In this document: in pieces, positions 8,031 to 15,577 of the stretch
Layout: the number at the start of each line of letters is the position of its first letter
How positions within the stretch are numbered: position 1 is the stretch's first letter
Source of the DNA: Acetobacteraceae bacterium
GTDB lineage: Bacteria; Pseudomonadota; Alphaproteobacteria; Acetobacterales; Acetobacteraceae
DNA length: 64,000 nt
Reading direction: 5' to 3'
NCBI GenBank assembly: GCA_027482245.1
Contig: JAIXWG010000047.1
Span: 1-64,000, forward strand
Notes under the pieces: model-generated
Told to the model about the DNA's origin: nothing
What the model saw: only the letters and a program-made list of their open reading frames with translations
Databases searched by the model: none
Translations under genes and position numbers: made by a program

Positions 8031-8636
8031 ATGGCATCGGTGGAGTTGCGGGTCCTCGACACGCGGATCGGCGCGCGGTTCAAGCGCCCGCGCCCCAGCG
8101 ACATCATCGTCGGCAGCGCGACGCCCCTGACACGGCTGTTCGAACGGGTGACGACGGCCCTCGGCGCCAACCGCCTGTCACGGCTGTCGGTGTGCTGCCA
8201 CGGCTATGAGGGTGGCGTCGCGGATGACCGGATGGCGATGTCGCGCATGGGCGGTGGCTTCGGCCTTCAGCTGGGCCAGGACGACCTGACCTTCGACACG
8301 GTCGGCGCCTTCAACGTGCTGTCCGGCAAGTTCGCTTCCGGCGGGCAGATGGACATCTATGCCTGCGCGGCGGCGGAGGACAGTTCCTCCAACGGCTTCA
8401 CCGGCAATGGCCGCGCGCTGATGCGGGAGCTGGCGGGGCAGATCAACGCGACCGTCCGGGCCTCGGACTCCATCCAGTCCTACAACCACGGCGTGGTGAC
8501 CACGACGGTCTTCGGCATCCCCATCTTCAGCGACTACGAAGGCGTCGATTTCGGGGAGTGGGAGGGGAATGTCTGGCTGTTCCTGCCCGACGGCACCCGC
8601 CGGCAGGATCGCCGGCCTGGCCGCGGCGTCAGCTGA
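8031..8636 (+). CDS. DUF4347/CHAT-like protein with His-Cys pair
   Basis: A 201-residue soluble protein. The segment SVCCHGYEGG (His57) and the later strand MDIYACAAAED (Cys112), followed by a helix (GRALMRELAGQ) and TVRASDSIQ, match the pattern of DUF4347 and, more distantly, CHAT caspase-like domains: a His-Gly after a beta strand, a Cys after the next strand, then a statement of a second helix and strand. In caspase-fold proteins such a pair is catalytic; whether this one is active cannot be told from sequence. The ATG at 8031 is preferred over upstream frames because conservation-like sequence begins there. It stands alone between two divergently oriented paralogous membrane-protein genes, which suggests a cassette. 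Confidence 0.65.
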   Translation: MASVELRVLDTRIGARFKRPRPSDIIVGSATPLTRLFERVTTALGANRLSRLSVCCHGYEGGVADDRMAMSRMGGGFGLQLGQDDLTFDTVGAFNVLSGKFASGGQMDIYACAAAEDSSSNGFTGNGRALMRELAGQINATVRASDSIQSYNHGVVTTTVFGIPIFSDYEGVDFGEWEGNVWLFLPDGTRRQDRRPGRGVS

Positions 8637-8662
8637 CCCCGGCAATAAGGCGGATTTACCCT

Positions 8663-8680
8663 TTTTAGCACTTTTAGCAC
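8663..8680. repeat. tandem 9-bp repeat TTTTAGCAC
   Basis: Two head-to-tail copies of TTTTAGCAC lie 26 bp after the end of the DUF4347-like gene, in an AT-rich patch unlike the surrounding DNA. The spacing of 9 bp is close to one helical turn, so it could be a binding site, for instance for control of the minus-strand gene at 8824-9045, or simply a remnant. The remaining spacer sequence from 8681 to 8823 shows nothing I can name. Confidence 0.4.
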
Positions 8681-8823
8681 CGATTCCGGGGTGTTCGCCG
8701 GCCCGGCGCGAGCACCACGCGGACGCAATCCGGCCGGTGATGATCGGAACATAACAGGAACGACGGCCGGAACGCCAGCGCCTTCGGCGGTACGGGGGCG
8801 CCGTCCTGGCACCCCCGGCCCGG

Positions 8824-9045
8824 TCAGTCGCCCGCGGCGACGCCTTCGTCGATCGCGCGGGGGTTCGTCGTCTCGTCCACCCAGATCAGCACCATGGAGG
8901 CGACGAGCACGGCGGAGATGCCGACCACGTCATGGCCCGTCAGGAAGCCGACCGGCGTCAGGATCGCGCCCAGGATGATCGTGGGCCAGGGGAAGCGGCC
9001 GATCAGCCCGAAGAGCAGGCCGAAGGGAGCGTAGAGGGCAGCCAT
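8824..9045 (-). CDS. small membrane protein, paralog of 7581-7802
   Basis: A 73-residue protein of exactly the same length as the one at 7581-7802. Shared positions include IGRFPW at about residues 15-20, LTGH near 36, an IW-D motif near 54, and the C-terminal AAGD. Two or three hydrophobic segments predict an inner-membrane protein. The ATG is chosen to match the paralog; the frame extends upstream without similarity. It lies downstream of and opposite to the DUF4347-like gene. The upstream 245 bases up to 9291 contain no convincing gene. No function is assigned. Confidence 0.7.
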   Translation of the reverse strand: MAALYAPFGLLFGLIGRFPWPTIILGAILTPVGFLTGHDVVGISAVLVASMVLIWVDETTNPRAIDEGVAAGD

Positions 9046-9291
9046 CAAGGCCTTGGTCCTTTGGAAACAGCGCTCCGCTGGCCACCACCACGATGGGAAT
9101 GCGGGCGCGCGCCTGGGGACGCTCTCGCCAAGTGGTGGATCGGACAAGGCGCTTGTCCAAAGGATGCGGCGAATTCACCCGGGCGACAGCCAGGGCGGCC
9201 ATTCCGCAATGAACGGCAGAATTCCCTGTATCTGCCGTAACTTGGCGGGCAAGCTTCACGTCATGAGAGGGCGGTCACGCCGCCGCCATCA

Positions 9292-10158
9292 TCACGCGTC
9301 GAGCCGCACGCCGAGCCGCCCCGCCATTTCCTGCACGAACTGCCAGGCGACGCGGCCGGACCGCCCACCCCGCGTCACGGACCATTCGACGGCGGCCTTG
9401 CGCAGATCCTCCTGCCCGATGGGCAAAGCGAGGGTCGCGGCATAGCCCTCGATCATCGCGAAGAAGGTGTCCTGGTCGCAGTTGTGGAAGCCGATCCAGA
9501 GGCCGAAGCGATCGCTGAGGGAGACCTTCTCCTCCACCGCCTCCCCGGGGTTGATCGCCGTGCTGCGCTCATTCTCGATCATGTCGCGGGACATGAGGTG
9601 GCGGCGGTTGGAGGTGGCGTAGAACAGGACGTTGGCGGGGCGGCCCTCGATCCCGCCATCCAGCACCGACTTCAGCGCCTTGTAGTCCGCGTCCTCCCGC
9701 TCGAAGGACAGATCGTCGCAGAAGACCAGGCAGCGGCGCGGCTGCGCGCGGAGCACGTTCAGCAGGTCGGGCAGGGTGCGGACATCCTCGCGCTGGATTT
9801 CCACCAGCGCCAGGCAGCCCGGGTTCTCCCGGTTCGCCGCGCCGTGGGCGGCCTTGACCAGGGACGACTTGCCCATGCCGCGGGCGCCCCAGAGCATGGC
9901 GTTGTTGGCCGGCAGGCCGCGGGCGAAGCGCAGCGTGTTCTCCAGCACCAGGCCCTTCTGTCGGTCCACGCCCTGCAGCAGCCCGATATCCACGGCGGAG
10001 ACGCGCGGCACGGGTGACAGGCGCGCGGGCGGGCCGGGGTGCCAGACGAAGGCGTCGGCGCCCCGCAGGCTCGGTGCCGGCGGCGGGGGCGGCGCCAGGC
10101 GTTCCAGCGCCTCCGCGATGCGGGTCAGGGTGGGGAGGAGGGCGTGCGGGTCGGTCAA
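9292..10158 (-). CDS. DUF815-family AAA+ ATPase
   Basis: An ATP-binding protein of the DUF815 family, common in alphaproteobacteria next to yajC, with no established role. With the TTG start at 10158 it has 288 residues: an N-terminal helix, a Pro-rich linker (about residues 23-29), Walker A GARGMGKSS at 91-99, Walker B CLVFCDDLSFE around 143-153, sensor-1-like YATSNRRHLM, and SLSDRFGLWIGF further on. The helical lid contains WSVTRGGRSGRVAWQF. TTG is chosen because the frame upstream becomes low-complexity and runs into the spacer to yajC. It is divergent from yajC. Confidence 0.85.
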   Translation of the reverse strand: MTDPHALLPTLTRIAEALERLAPPPPPAPSLRGADAFVWHPGPPARLSPVPRVSAVDIGLLQGVDRQKGLVLENTLRFARGLPANNAMLWGARGMGKSSLVKAAHGAANRENPGCLALVEIQREDVRTLPDLLNVLRAQPRRCLVFCDDLSFEREDADYKALKSVLDGGIEGRPANVLFYATSNRRHLMSRDMIENERSTAINPGEAVEEKVSLSDRFGLWIGFHNCDQDTFFAMIEGYAATLALPIGQEDLRKAAVEWSVTRGGRSGRVAWQFVQEMAGRLGVRLDA

Positions 10159-10334
10159 GGCTTGGGCCCCGGCGGAGGGTGGGAAGGCGGCGGAAGCTAG
10201 CCCGGACGCCGCGCCACGGCCAGCGAGGGGCCCCCTGGCAAGAGGGGCGCTTGGCCGCCGCGGGAACTCCGGGCTATCTAGCGCGCCGAAGCGCCGTCCC
10301 GCGGCGCAAGCCCCCAAGAAAGCCGGACGCACCG

Positions 10335-10673
10335 ATGTTCATCTCGCCTGCCTATGCCCAGACCGCCGATGGCGGCACCAGCGCCGTGATCATGCAGCTG
10401 CTGCCGCTGATCCTGATCTTCGCCGTCTTCTACTTCCTGCTGATCCGTCCGCAGCAGAAGAAGATGAAGGAGCATCGCGCGCTGCTCGGCCAGCTGAAGC
10501 GCAACGACAAGGTCGTCACCGCCGGCGGCATCGTCGGCACCATCGCCAAGGTGCGCGACGACAGCGACGAGATCGAGGTGGAGATCGCGCCCGGCGTGCG
10601 CGTGACGGTGGTGCGCGGCACCATCGCCAGCGTGGTGAAGCCGCCGGAGCCGGCGAACGACACCAAGGGCTGA
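10335..10673 (+). CDS. yajC: preprotein translocase accessory subunit YajC
   Basis: Small membrane protein that associates with SecDF-YidC. A single membrane helix (LLPLILIFAVFYFLLI) is followed by the conserved RPQQKKMKEHRALL and the cytoplasmic domain with DKVVTAGGIVGTIAKV. Length 112 residues is normal. The N-terminal FISPAYAQ resembles a signal peptide, as is typical for alphaproteobacterial YajC. Unlike the usual arrangement, secD and secF do not follow; a strong intrinsic terminator comes 20 bp after the stop, so yajC is transcribed alone here. Confidence 0.94.
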   Translation: MFISPAYAQTADGGTSAVIMQLLPLILIFAVFYFLLIRPQQKKMKEHRALLGQLKRNDKVVTAGGIVGTIAKVRDDSDEIEVEIAPGVRVTVVRGTIASVVKPPEPANDTKG

Positions 10674-10692
10674 CGCGCCTGCTGGTGCGCAG

Positions 10693-10721
10693 GGGGCGGG
10701 CCGCAAGGTCCGCCCCTTTTT
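10693..10721 (+). terminator. intrinsic terminator after yajC
   Basis: A ten-base-pair stem (GGGGCGGGCC with GGTCCGCCCC, one G-U pair) closed by a GCAA tetraloop is followed directly by TTTTT. This is a complete Rho-independent terminator separating yajC from the next gene. Confidence 0.9.
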
Positions 10722-10819
10722 GATTCGCGCATGGCGGATCGCCGTCGCCATGCGTCCCGCGCGCGGGACAGGGCGCTGGCGGGGTGGCAGAAGCGCGCTC
10801 GACCCCGAGGAGAGCGACG

Positions 10820-11416
10820 ATGACCGAGCCCAAGACCCTGCTGCAGATGGCCGGCGCCAGCCTGGCGCCGCCCGCGCTGGCGGATGCCGTGCTGCTGGTG
10901 ATCGACGCGCAGGGCGAATACCGCACCGGCCGCCTGCCGCTGGAGGGCATCGAGGAATCGCTGCCCGTGTTGGCCGGCCTGATCGTCCGCGCCCGCGCCG
11001 GCGGCGCCGTCGTGATCCATGTCGCCCACAAGGGCCGCGCCGGCGGGCTGTTCGACCGGGACGCGGCCGGCGGCGCCATCCTGCCGGAGGTCGCGCCCGC
11101 TGCCGGCGAGGCGGTGGTGGAGAAGCCGCTGCCCAACGCCTTCGCCGGCACCGACCTGGCGCAGCGCCTGGCCGCGATCGGCCGGAAGGAGCTGATCGTG
11201 GCAGGCTACCAGACGCATATGTGCGTCAGCAGCACGGCGCGGGCGGCGCTCGACCTCGGCTACCGGGTGACCGTGCCGCATGATGCCTGCGCGACGCGGG
11301 CGCTGCCGGATGCGCTGGGGGGCGCCGCGATCAGCGGGGCCGCGATCCACCGCCATGCGCTGGCGGAACTCGCTGACCGCTTCGCCGTGGTGCTGCCGGC
11401 GGCGTCGATCGGCTGA
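10820..11416 (+). CDS. isochorismatase-family cysteine hydrolase
   Basis: A 198-residue hydrolase of the isochorismatase/nicotinamidase superfamily. The catalytic triad is visible as Asp29 in LLVIDAQGEY, Lys102 in VVEKPLPNAF and Cys135 in YQTHMCVSSTA. The superfamily hydrolyses amide or vinyl-ether bonds, and the exact substrate here is unknown; related proteins are often annotated only as cysteine hydrolases. The ATG follows GAGGAGAGCG, a good ribosome-binding site. It stands between the yajC terminator and a region of different composition, so nothing nearby hints at a pathway. Confidence 0.9.
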   Translation: MTEPKTLLQMAGASLAPPALADAVLLVIDAQGEYRTGRLPLEGIEESLPVLAGLIVRARAGGAVVIHVAHKGRAGGLFDRDAAGGAILPEVAPAAGEAVVEKPLPNAFAGTDLAQRLAAIGRKELIVAGYQTHMCVSSTARAALDLGYRVTVPHDACATRALPDALGGAAISGAAIHRHALAELADRFAVVLPAASIG

Positions 11417-11436
11417 CCACCCCGTGCGCCCTTGGC

Positions 11437-12708
11437 GTGGTGTTCAATGCTGGCCGTTGGGCGATCCACGCTTTGTCGACGCGTACTGGCGACACCATCG
11501 CGCGTAGCGGAACGGTATCGCTTGACATCACGGTGGTGATTGCAGAAGAGGAACAAATATCGGCACCGTGCATCCCGGAGGGCAATGTGGCTCGGCAGCG
11601 TTTTTCGGTGGCTCAGACTGCCGAGGCCCTCTTCGCCCCTGAGGAACCCGATCTGGCGAACGCAGAGGCCGTCATACTCCTTGAAACGCCCGCCCCTGGC
11701 ATCGCTGCCGCTCCCACGCGCGCGATCCACCGTTATGGAAGGGTGGTCATCGCGCCCGGTAGTGCAGCCCGGGATAACGCTCCGCCAGTTGTGTCGGCAG
11801 GTGACGCTGGGCTGACGCTGACGGAGCGGATGGGGGTGCACGCCTTCTGGCGGCGGCGCTCCGATGCCTTCCGGATAGCGAGCCAATCTCGCGCGGGGCG
11901 CTTCGTCGCATGGGGCAGCGGCGGTCGTGTGGCACCGGCTCCGCCGCTTGGCGGCGCCACGGCCCCCCAACCAAGCAATGGCTTATCGGCCGCTGGCGCC
12001 ATGCCGTCGCCGACCAGCGAAAGGCTGCAGGGCGAGGTAGCGGTCGGGCTCATCATCGTCAGCGGGCCCGGTCACCTAGCCATCCTGCCTGACGAGATGG
12101 ATGAGATTGTCGCGCGGATGCAGGAAGGCTGTTCCATCCTCCAGGCAGCGGCGCCGGCTGGCGACGTAGTGTTCAATCACGAGATCCACCCCGTGTACCT
12201 GTCCCTGCCTGATGCTCGGGCGACACAAGACCACGACGCGACGGAAGCGCCGTGGCGCGACGCGGCGCTGGCGCAAATCGGCCAGCGCGGCGGGCGCGCT
12301 GGTGTCCTCGCCTATGTGACTGATTTGCGGAGGCGATTGGGAACCCGATGGGCGTACTGCGCCTTCGTGACGAAGTATTCGTTAACCCATTTCGCCTATG
12401 CGTGGATGGACGGCCCGCACCTAGTCCTTGCGGCCGAACCTGGGCACGGATGGTCACAAGCCGATTTGGACGTCTTGTTTGCGCACGAAACGTGCCACAT
12501 CTTCGGCGCACCGGACGAGTACAAGAGTAGCGGCTGCAACTGCGGCACGACGCATGGAGTCTATGGGCACGCGAACCTCAACTGCCAAAATTGCGTTCCC
12601 AATGGCGGCGAGCTTTGCATAATGCACACCAACGTGAAACGTCTTTGCGACCACACCAAGCGGCATGTCGGTTTCAGCGCGCCACCGGGTGGGTGGCCCA
12701 GCGCGTAG
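11437..12708 (+). CDS. predicted secreted-type zinc metalloprotease with HExxHxxGxxDE motif
   Basis: The C-terminal 230 residues form a recognisable domain: it opens with GEVAVGLIIVSGPGHLAI, has a central VTKYSLTHFAYAWMDGPHLVL, and carries the zinc motif HETCHIFGAPDE at residues 350-361. A Cys-rich segment follows (CNCGTTHG, CQNCVPNGGELCIMH, RLCDHTKRHVGF), probably binding metal or forming disulfides. The His-Glu-x-x-His-x-x-Gly-x-x-Asp pattern resembles metzincin-like zincins. The N-terminal 190 residues are less certain and the GTG start at 11437 is only the longest choice; the ATG at 12001 marks the start of the confident domain. No signal peptide is visible. Codon choice and GC content are lower than in neighbours, suggesting horizontal transfer. 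Confidence 0.75.
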   Translation: MVFNAGRWAIHALSTRTGDTIARSGTVSLDITVVIAEEEQISAPCIPEGNVARQRFSVAQTAEALFAPEEPDLANAEAVILLETPAPGIAAAPTRAIHRYGRVVIAPGSAARDNAPPVVSAGDAGLTLTERMGVHAFWRRRSDAFRIASQSRAGRFVAWGSGGRVAPAPPLGGATAPQPSNGLSAAGAMPSPTSERLQGEVAVGLIIVSGPGHLAILPDEMDEIVARMQEGCSILQAAAPAGDVVFNHEIHPVYLSLPDARATQDHDATEAPWRDAALAQIGQRGGRAGVLAYVTDLRRRLGTRWAYCAFVTKYSLTHFAYAWMDGPHLVLAAEPGHGWSQADLDVLFAHETCHIFGAPDEYKSSGCNCGTTHGVYGHANLNCQNCVPNGGELCIMHTNVKRLCDHTKRHVGFSAPPGGWPSA

Positions 12709-12746
12709 AGCGTCGCCTGAGTGTCAGACCTGTAAGGAAATTCAGT

Positions 12747-13070
12747 ATGGAAGCGCTTCTGTTCCTGGATGGAGACCGCAATGATGTCCTTCCGAGCCCA
12801 GCAGAAGCGAAAGTCCTGCGGCGTGGTGCGCAGGTGCTGGTTATCGAGGCCGACCCAAAACGACTGAGTGAGATGCAGCGCCGTGGGGCCAACATATTGT
12901 TGGCCACCGGCGGTCCAGAGCCACGGATCGCCGAGAGCTTGTCGATGTCCGATAAAATGTTCGTTCGAGGATGGCTCAAGCGGCTGGCCAACGCCAACAG
13001 CCCCAGCCCAACCCTTGGCTATGCTTGGGATAGCGCGGGCTTCGTGCCACCAGGTAACCCGGTTCGCTGA
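12747..13070 (+). CDS. small protein of unknown function, partner candidate of the metalloprotease
   Basis: A 107-residue protein starting at an ATG 8 nt after an AAGGAAA ribosome-binding site. It begins EALLFLDGDRNDVLPSPAEA, then has a beta-alpha-beta-like stretch (RGAQVLVIEADPKRLSEMQ, RRGANILLATGG) reminiscent of a ferredoxin-like or inhibitor-type fold, and ends in a helix and a Pro-rich tail. I do not recognise the family. It follows the metalloprotease gene by 38 bp on the same strand in the same atypical-composition patch. An inhibitor, propeptide-like or immunity role is a guess from position alone. Confidence 0.6.
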   Translation: MEALLFLDGDRNDVLPSPAEAKVLRRGAQVLVIEADPKRLSEMQRRGANILLATGGPEPRIAESLSMSDKMFVRGWLKRLANANSPSPTLGYAWDSAGFVPPGNPVR

Positions 13071-13105
13071 GGGGCTGCCATTGAGCCTTCAAGGCTGAGG
13101 CCACG

Positions 13106-13136
13106 AAAAAGGGGCGCTGGATCGCTCCGGCGCCCC
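13106..13136 (-). terminator. intrinsic terminator of sodB
   Basis: Read on the minus strand, an 11-bp stem (GGGGCGCCGGA with TCCAGCGCCCC, one G-U pair) with a GCGA loop is followed by five T residues. It lies 23 bp downstream of the sodB stop codon and ends its transcript. Confidence 0.88.
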
Positions 13137-13158
13137 CCATTCGCGAACCCCGGAGGGT

Positions 13159-13797
13159 TCAGGCCGCCTGGTCGCTGCTCAGGCCGCCCTTGTCCATCAG
13201 CCCCTCGACCACTTCCCAGTCCACGAGCTTGTTCAGGAAGTTGTCGAGGTAGTTCGGGCGGACGTTGCGGAAATCGAGGTAGTAGGCGTGCTCCCACACG
13301 TCGACGCCGAGGATCGGCGTGCCCTCGCCCGTCGCGACGGGGTTGGAGCCGTTCGGGGTCTTCGTGACCTTCAGCTTGCCGTCGCTGCCGATGATCAGCC
13401 AGGCCCAGCCGGAGCCGAACTGCGTCACGCCGGCCTGCTTGAAGGCCTCCTTGAACGCGGCGAGGCCGCCGAGGTCGCTGTCGATCTTCGCGGCGAGCTT
13501 GCCCGGCAGCTTGTCCCCGCCGCCCTTCGGCGACATCACCTGCCAGAACAGGATGTGGTTCCAGTGCTGGCCGGCCTGGTTCAGCACGGGCAGGCCATCG
13601 GCGCCGGCCTTGCCGGCTTCCGCCACGATCTGCTCCAGCGTCTTGCCGGCCAGGCCCTTGGATTCGATCAGGCCGTTCAGCGCCGTCACATAGGCATTGT
13701 GGTGCTTGCCGTGATGGAGCTCGAGCGTCTCCTGGCACATGCCCTGGCCCGCGAGGGCGTTGGTGGAATAGGGCAGGGGCGGCAGGCTGAAGGGCAT
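13159..13797 (-). CDS. sodB: superoxide dismutase, iron type
   Basis: Cytoplasmic enzyme that dismutes superoxide. The four metal ligands are seen as His28 (ELHHGKHH), His81 (QHWNHILFW), Asp166 and His170 (DVWEHAYYLDF). Gln77, four residues before His81, sits at the position that distinguishes iron enzymes, and GSGWAWLI follows at 128-135. Length is 212 residues. A ribosome-binding site GGGAGAG precedes the ATG, and a complete terminator follows the gene, so it is monocistronic. It is divergent from the squalene/phytoene-synthase-like gene. Confidence 0.95.
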   Translation of the reverse strand: MPFSLPPLPYSTNALAGQGMCQETLELHHGKHHNAYVTALNGLIESKGLAGKTLEQIVAEAGKAGADGLPVLNQAGQHWNHILFWQVMSPKGGGDKLPGKLAAKIDSDLGGLAAFKEAFKQAGVTQFGSGWAWLIIGSDGKLKVTKTPNGSNPVATGEGTPILGVDVWEHAYYLDFRNVRPNYLDNFLNKLVDWEVVEGLMDKGGLSSDQAA

Positions 13798-13933
13798 GGG
13801 GGACTCTCCCGTTGGAGGTTCTTGCCCCCGTGTCGTGCCGGAGGCCGGCGTCTGACCTAGGCGTGGTGCTTGAGGGCGTCAACCACACCCGCCCACGCTT
13901 GCCCGGCCTGCACGGGACGGTCATCAAGCCAGC

Positions 13934-14752
13934 ATGGCCGATGCCCCGCTTTCCCCGATCGCCGCCTTCGCCCGCGCGCATGACCCGGACCGCTTCCTGA
14001 CCGCGCTGTTCATGCCGGTGGCGGTGCGGGAGGCCTTCTTCACGCTGATCGCCTTCAACCATGAACTCGCCCGGGCGCGGGAAGTGACGACCAATCCCGT
14101 CGCCGCGCTGATCCGCCTGCAATGGTGGCGGGATGCGGTGGCGGAAGCGGCGGCGGGGCAGCCGCCCCGGCGGCATGAGGTCGCGGAGCCGCTGCATGCC
14201 GAGATCGTGTCCGGCACCCTGGCCGCCGATGACCTGCTAGGCCTGATCGATGCGCGGGAGCCGGAGACGGAGGTGGAGGGCATCCCGACGCGGGAGGCCT
14301 TCGGGGCCTATCTGCGCGCCGGCGCGGGCGGCTTCGGCGTGGTCGCGGGGCGGCTGGCGGGGGCGCCGCCCGACTCGCTGCCGCTGCTGCAGCGCCTCGG
14401 CGCGCTGCACGGCCTGTCGGGCGTGCTCCGCAGCGTGCCCGCCCATGCCGCGCAGGGCCGCTGCCTGCTTCCCCGGGACGCGCTGGCGGAGGCCGGGCTG
14501 GTGGCGGAGGCGGTGGTGGCGGAGCCCGGCCTCGCCGCCGGGCTGGTCGCCGCGCTGGCGGAGGAAGGCGGCACGATGATCGCCAAGGCGATGGCGGAGC
14601 CGCTGCCCCGCGCCGCGCTGCCGGCCGCGCTGCCGGCGGTGCTGGCGCGGCGCGACCTGGCGCGGATCGCGCGCGGGCAGCCCGTGCCGCGGCCGCGCGG
14701 GGCGGGGGACCGCCTGGCCGTCGCCTGGGCGGCGTTCCGCGGGCGGCTCTAG
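13934..14752 (+). CDS. squalene/phytoene synthase-like protein, probably non-catalytic
   Basis: A 272-residue member of the head-to-head prenyl synthase fold. Family landmarks are REAFFTLIAFNHELARAREV, IRLQWWRDAVAEA near residue 57, FGAYLRAGAGGFG, and GRCLLPRDAL near 176. The two Asp-rich motifs that bind magnesium and prenyl diphosphate in true phytoene or squalene synthases are not seen: the first is replaced by ELARAREVTTNP and the second is absent. This is the pattern of the NDUFAF6-like subgroup implicated in complex I assembly in eukaryotes. An assembly or accessory role is therefore more likely than carotenoid or hopanoid synthesis, but this is inference. Confidence 0.72.
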   Translation: MADAPLSPIAAFARAHDPDRFLTALFMPVAVREAFFTLIAFNHELARAREVTTNPVAALIRLQWWRDAVAEAAAGQPPRRHEVAEPLHAEIVSGTLAADDLLGLIDAREPETEVEGIPTREAFGAYLRAGAGGFGVVAGRLAGAPPDSLPLLQRLGALHGLSGVLRSVPAHAAQGRCLLPRDALAEAGLVAEAVVAEPGLAAGLVAALAEEGGTMIAKAMAEPLPRAALPAALPAVLARRDLARIARGQPVPRPRGAGDRLAVAWAAFRGRL

Positions 14753-14820
14753 CCGCCGGGCATTCCCAGGGCGGCCCTGGCCGTGGCACCCTTTGCGGAA
14801 CGACCGGGAGGATCCTCGCC

Positions 14821-15573
14821 ATGCCGTCTCGCCGCGCCCTGCTGGCCGCGCCGCTGCTGATGCTGCCGGGCGTGGCCCGCGCCCAGGAAACCGCCGCCAT
14901 CTTCGCCGCCGGCGCCACCAAGCATGCGGTGGAGGAATTGCGGGACGCCGCGCGCGCCGCGGGCCGCCCGGTGCCGACCGCGGCCTTCGACACGGTCGGC
15001 GCGCTGCGGGACCGCATCCTCGCGGGCGAGCGGCCGGCCGTGACGCTGCTGTCAACGGAGGCCGTGGCCGCCATCCAGGCGCGCGGCATCGGGCCGGCCG
15101 ATGGCGCGCTGGATGTGGGGCGGACCGGCGTCGGGCTCGGCGCGCCGGCGGGGCGGCCGGTGCCGGACATCGCGACGCCGGAGGCCTTCCGGGCTGCGCT
15201 GCTGGCCGCCGACAGCATCGCCTATGCCGACCCCGCCCGCGGCGCCACCGCCGGCCGGCACGTCGCCGCGCTGATCGAGCGACTCGGCCTGACGGAGGCG
15301 CTGCGCCCCAAGCTGCGCCTGGTGTCCTTCGGGGTGGAGGGTGTCACGATGGCGAGCCGGGGGGAGGTCTCGCTGGCCTTCAGCCAGGCGACGGAGATCA
15401 TCGACCGGCCGGGCGTGCAGTTCGTGGGCCTGCTGCCGGATGCGCTGAACCTGTGGACCGTCTATCGCGCCGCCATCGTGCGGGACGGCCCGGAAGCGCG
15501 GGCGCTGCTGGCGCTGCTGTCGGGGGAGGAAGCGCGCGCGGCCTATGCGCGGATCGGGTTCCGGCCGGCTTAG
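14821..15573 (+). CDS. ModA-like periplasmic substrate-binding protein
   Basis: Periplasmic binding protein of the molybdate-type (SBP_bac_11) class. An N-terminal signal peptide of about 21 residues ends in GVARA before QE. The mature part reads AAIFAAGATKHAVEELRDAA, the beginning of lobe one, and later ADPARGATAGRHVAALIERLG, the characteristic ligand-loop and helix. Total 250 residues. In ModA-like orphan proteins the ligand is often not molybdate, and no ABC permease or ATPase gene adjoins. The gene ends 4 bp before the convergent GT29-like gene. Confidence 0.82.
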   Translation: MPSRRALLAAPLLMLPGVARAQETAAIFAAGATKHAVEELRDAARAAGRPVPTAAFDTVGALRDRILAGERPAVTLLSTEAVAAIQARGIGPADGALDVGRTGVGLGAPAGRPVPDIATPEAFRAALLAADSIAYADPARGATAGRHVAALIERLGLTEALRPKLRLVSFGVEGVTMASRGEVSLAFSQATEIIDRPGVQFVGLLPDALNLWTVYRAAIVRDGPEARALLALLSGEEARAAYARIGFRPA

Positions 15574-15577
15574 CGGG

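Noticed and set aside
10335-11416. secD and secF after yajC
   Set aside because: No secD/secF motifs follow; a complete terminator and an unrelated hydrolase gene come next.
14821-15573. Partner binding protein for the orphan ABC ATPase at 3616
   Set aside because: The two genes are more than 10 kb apart without permease genes, and nothing in sequence links them.
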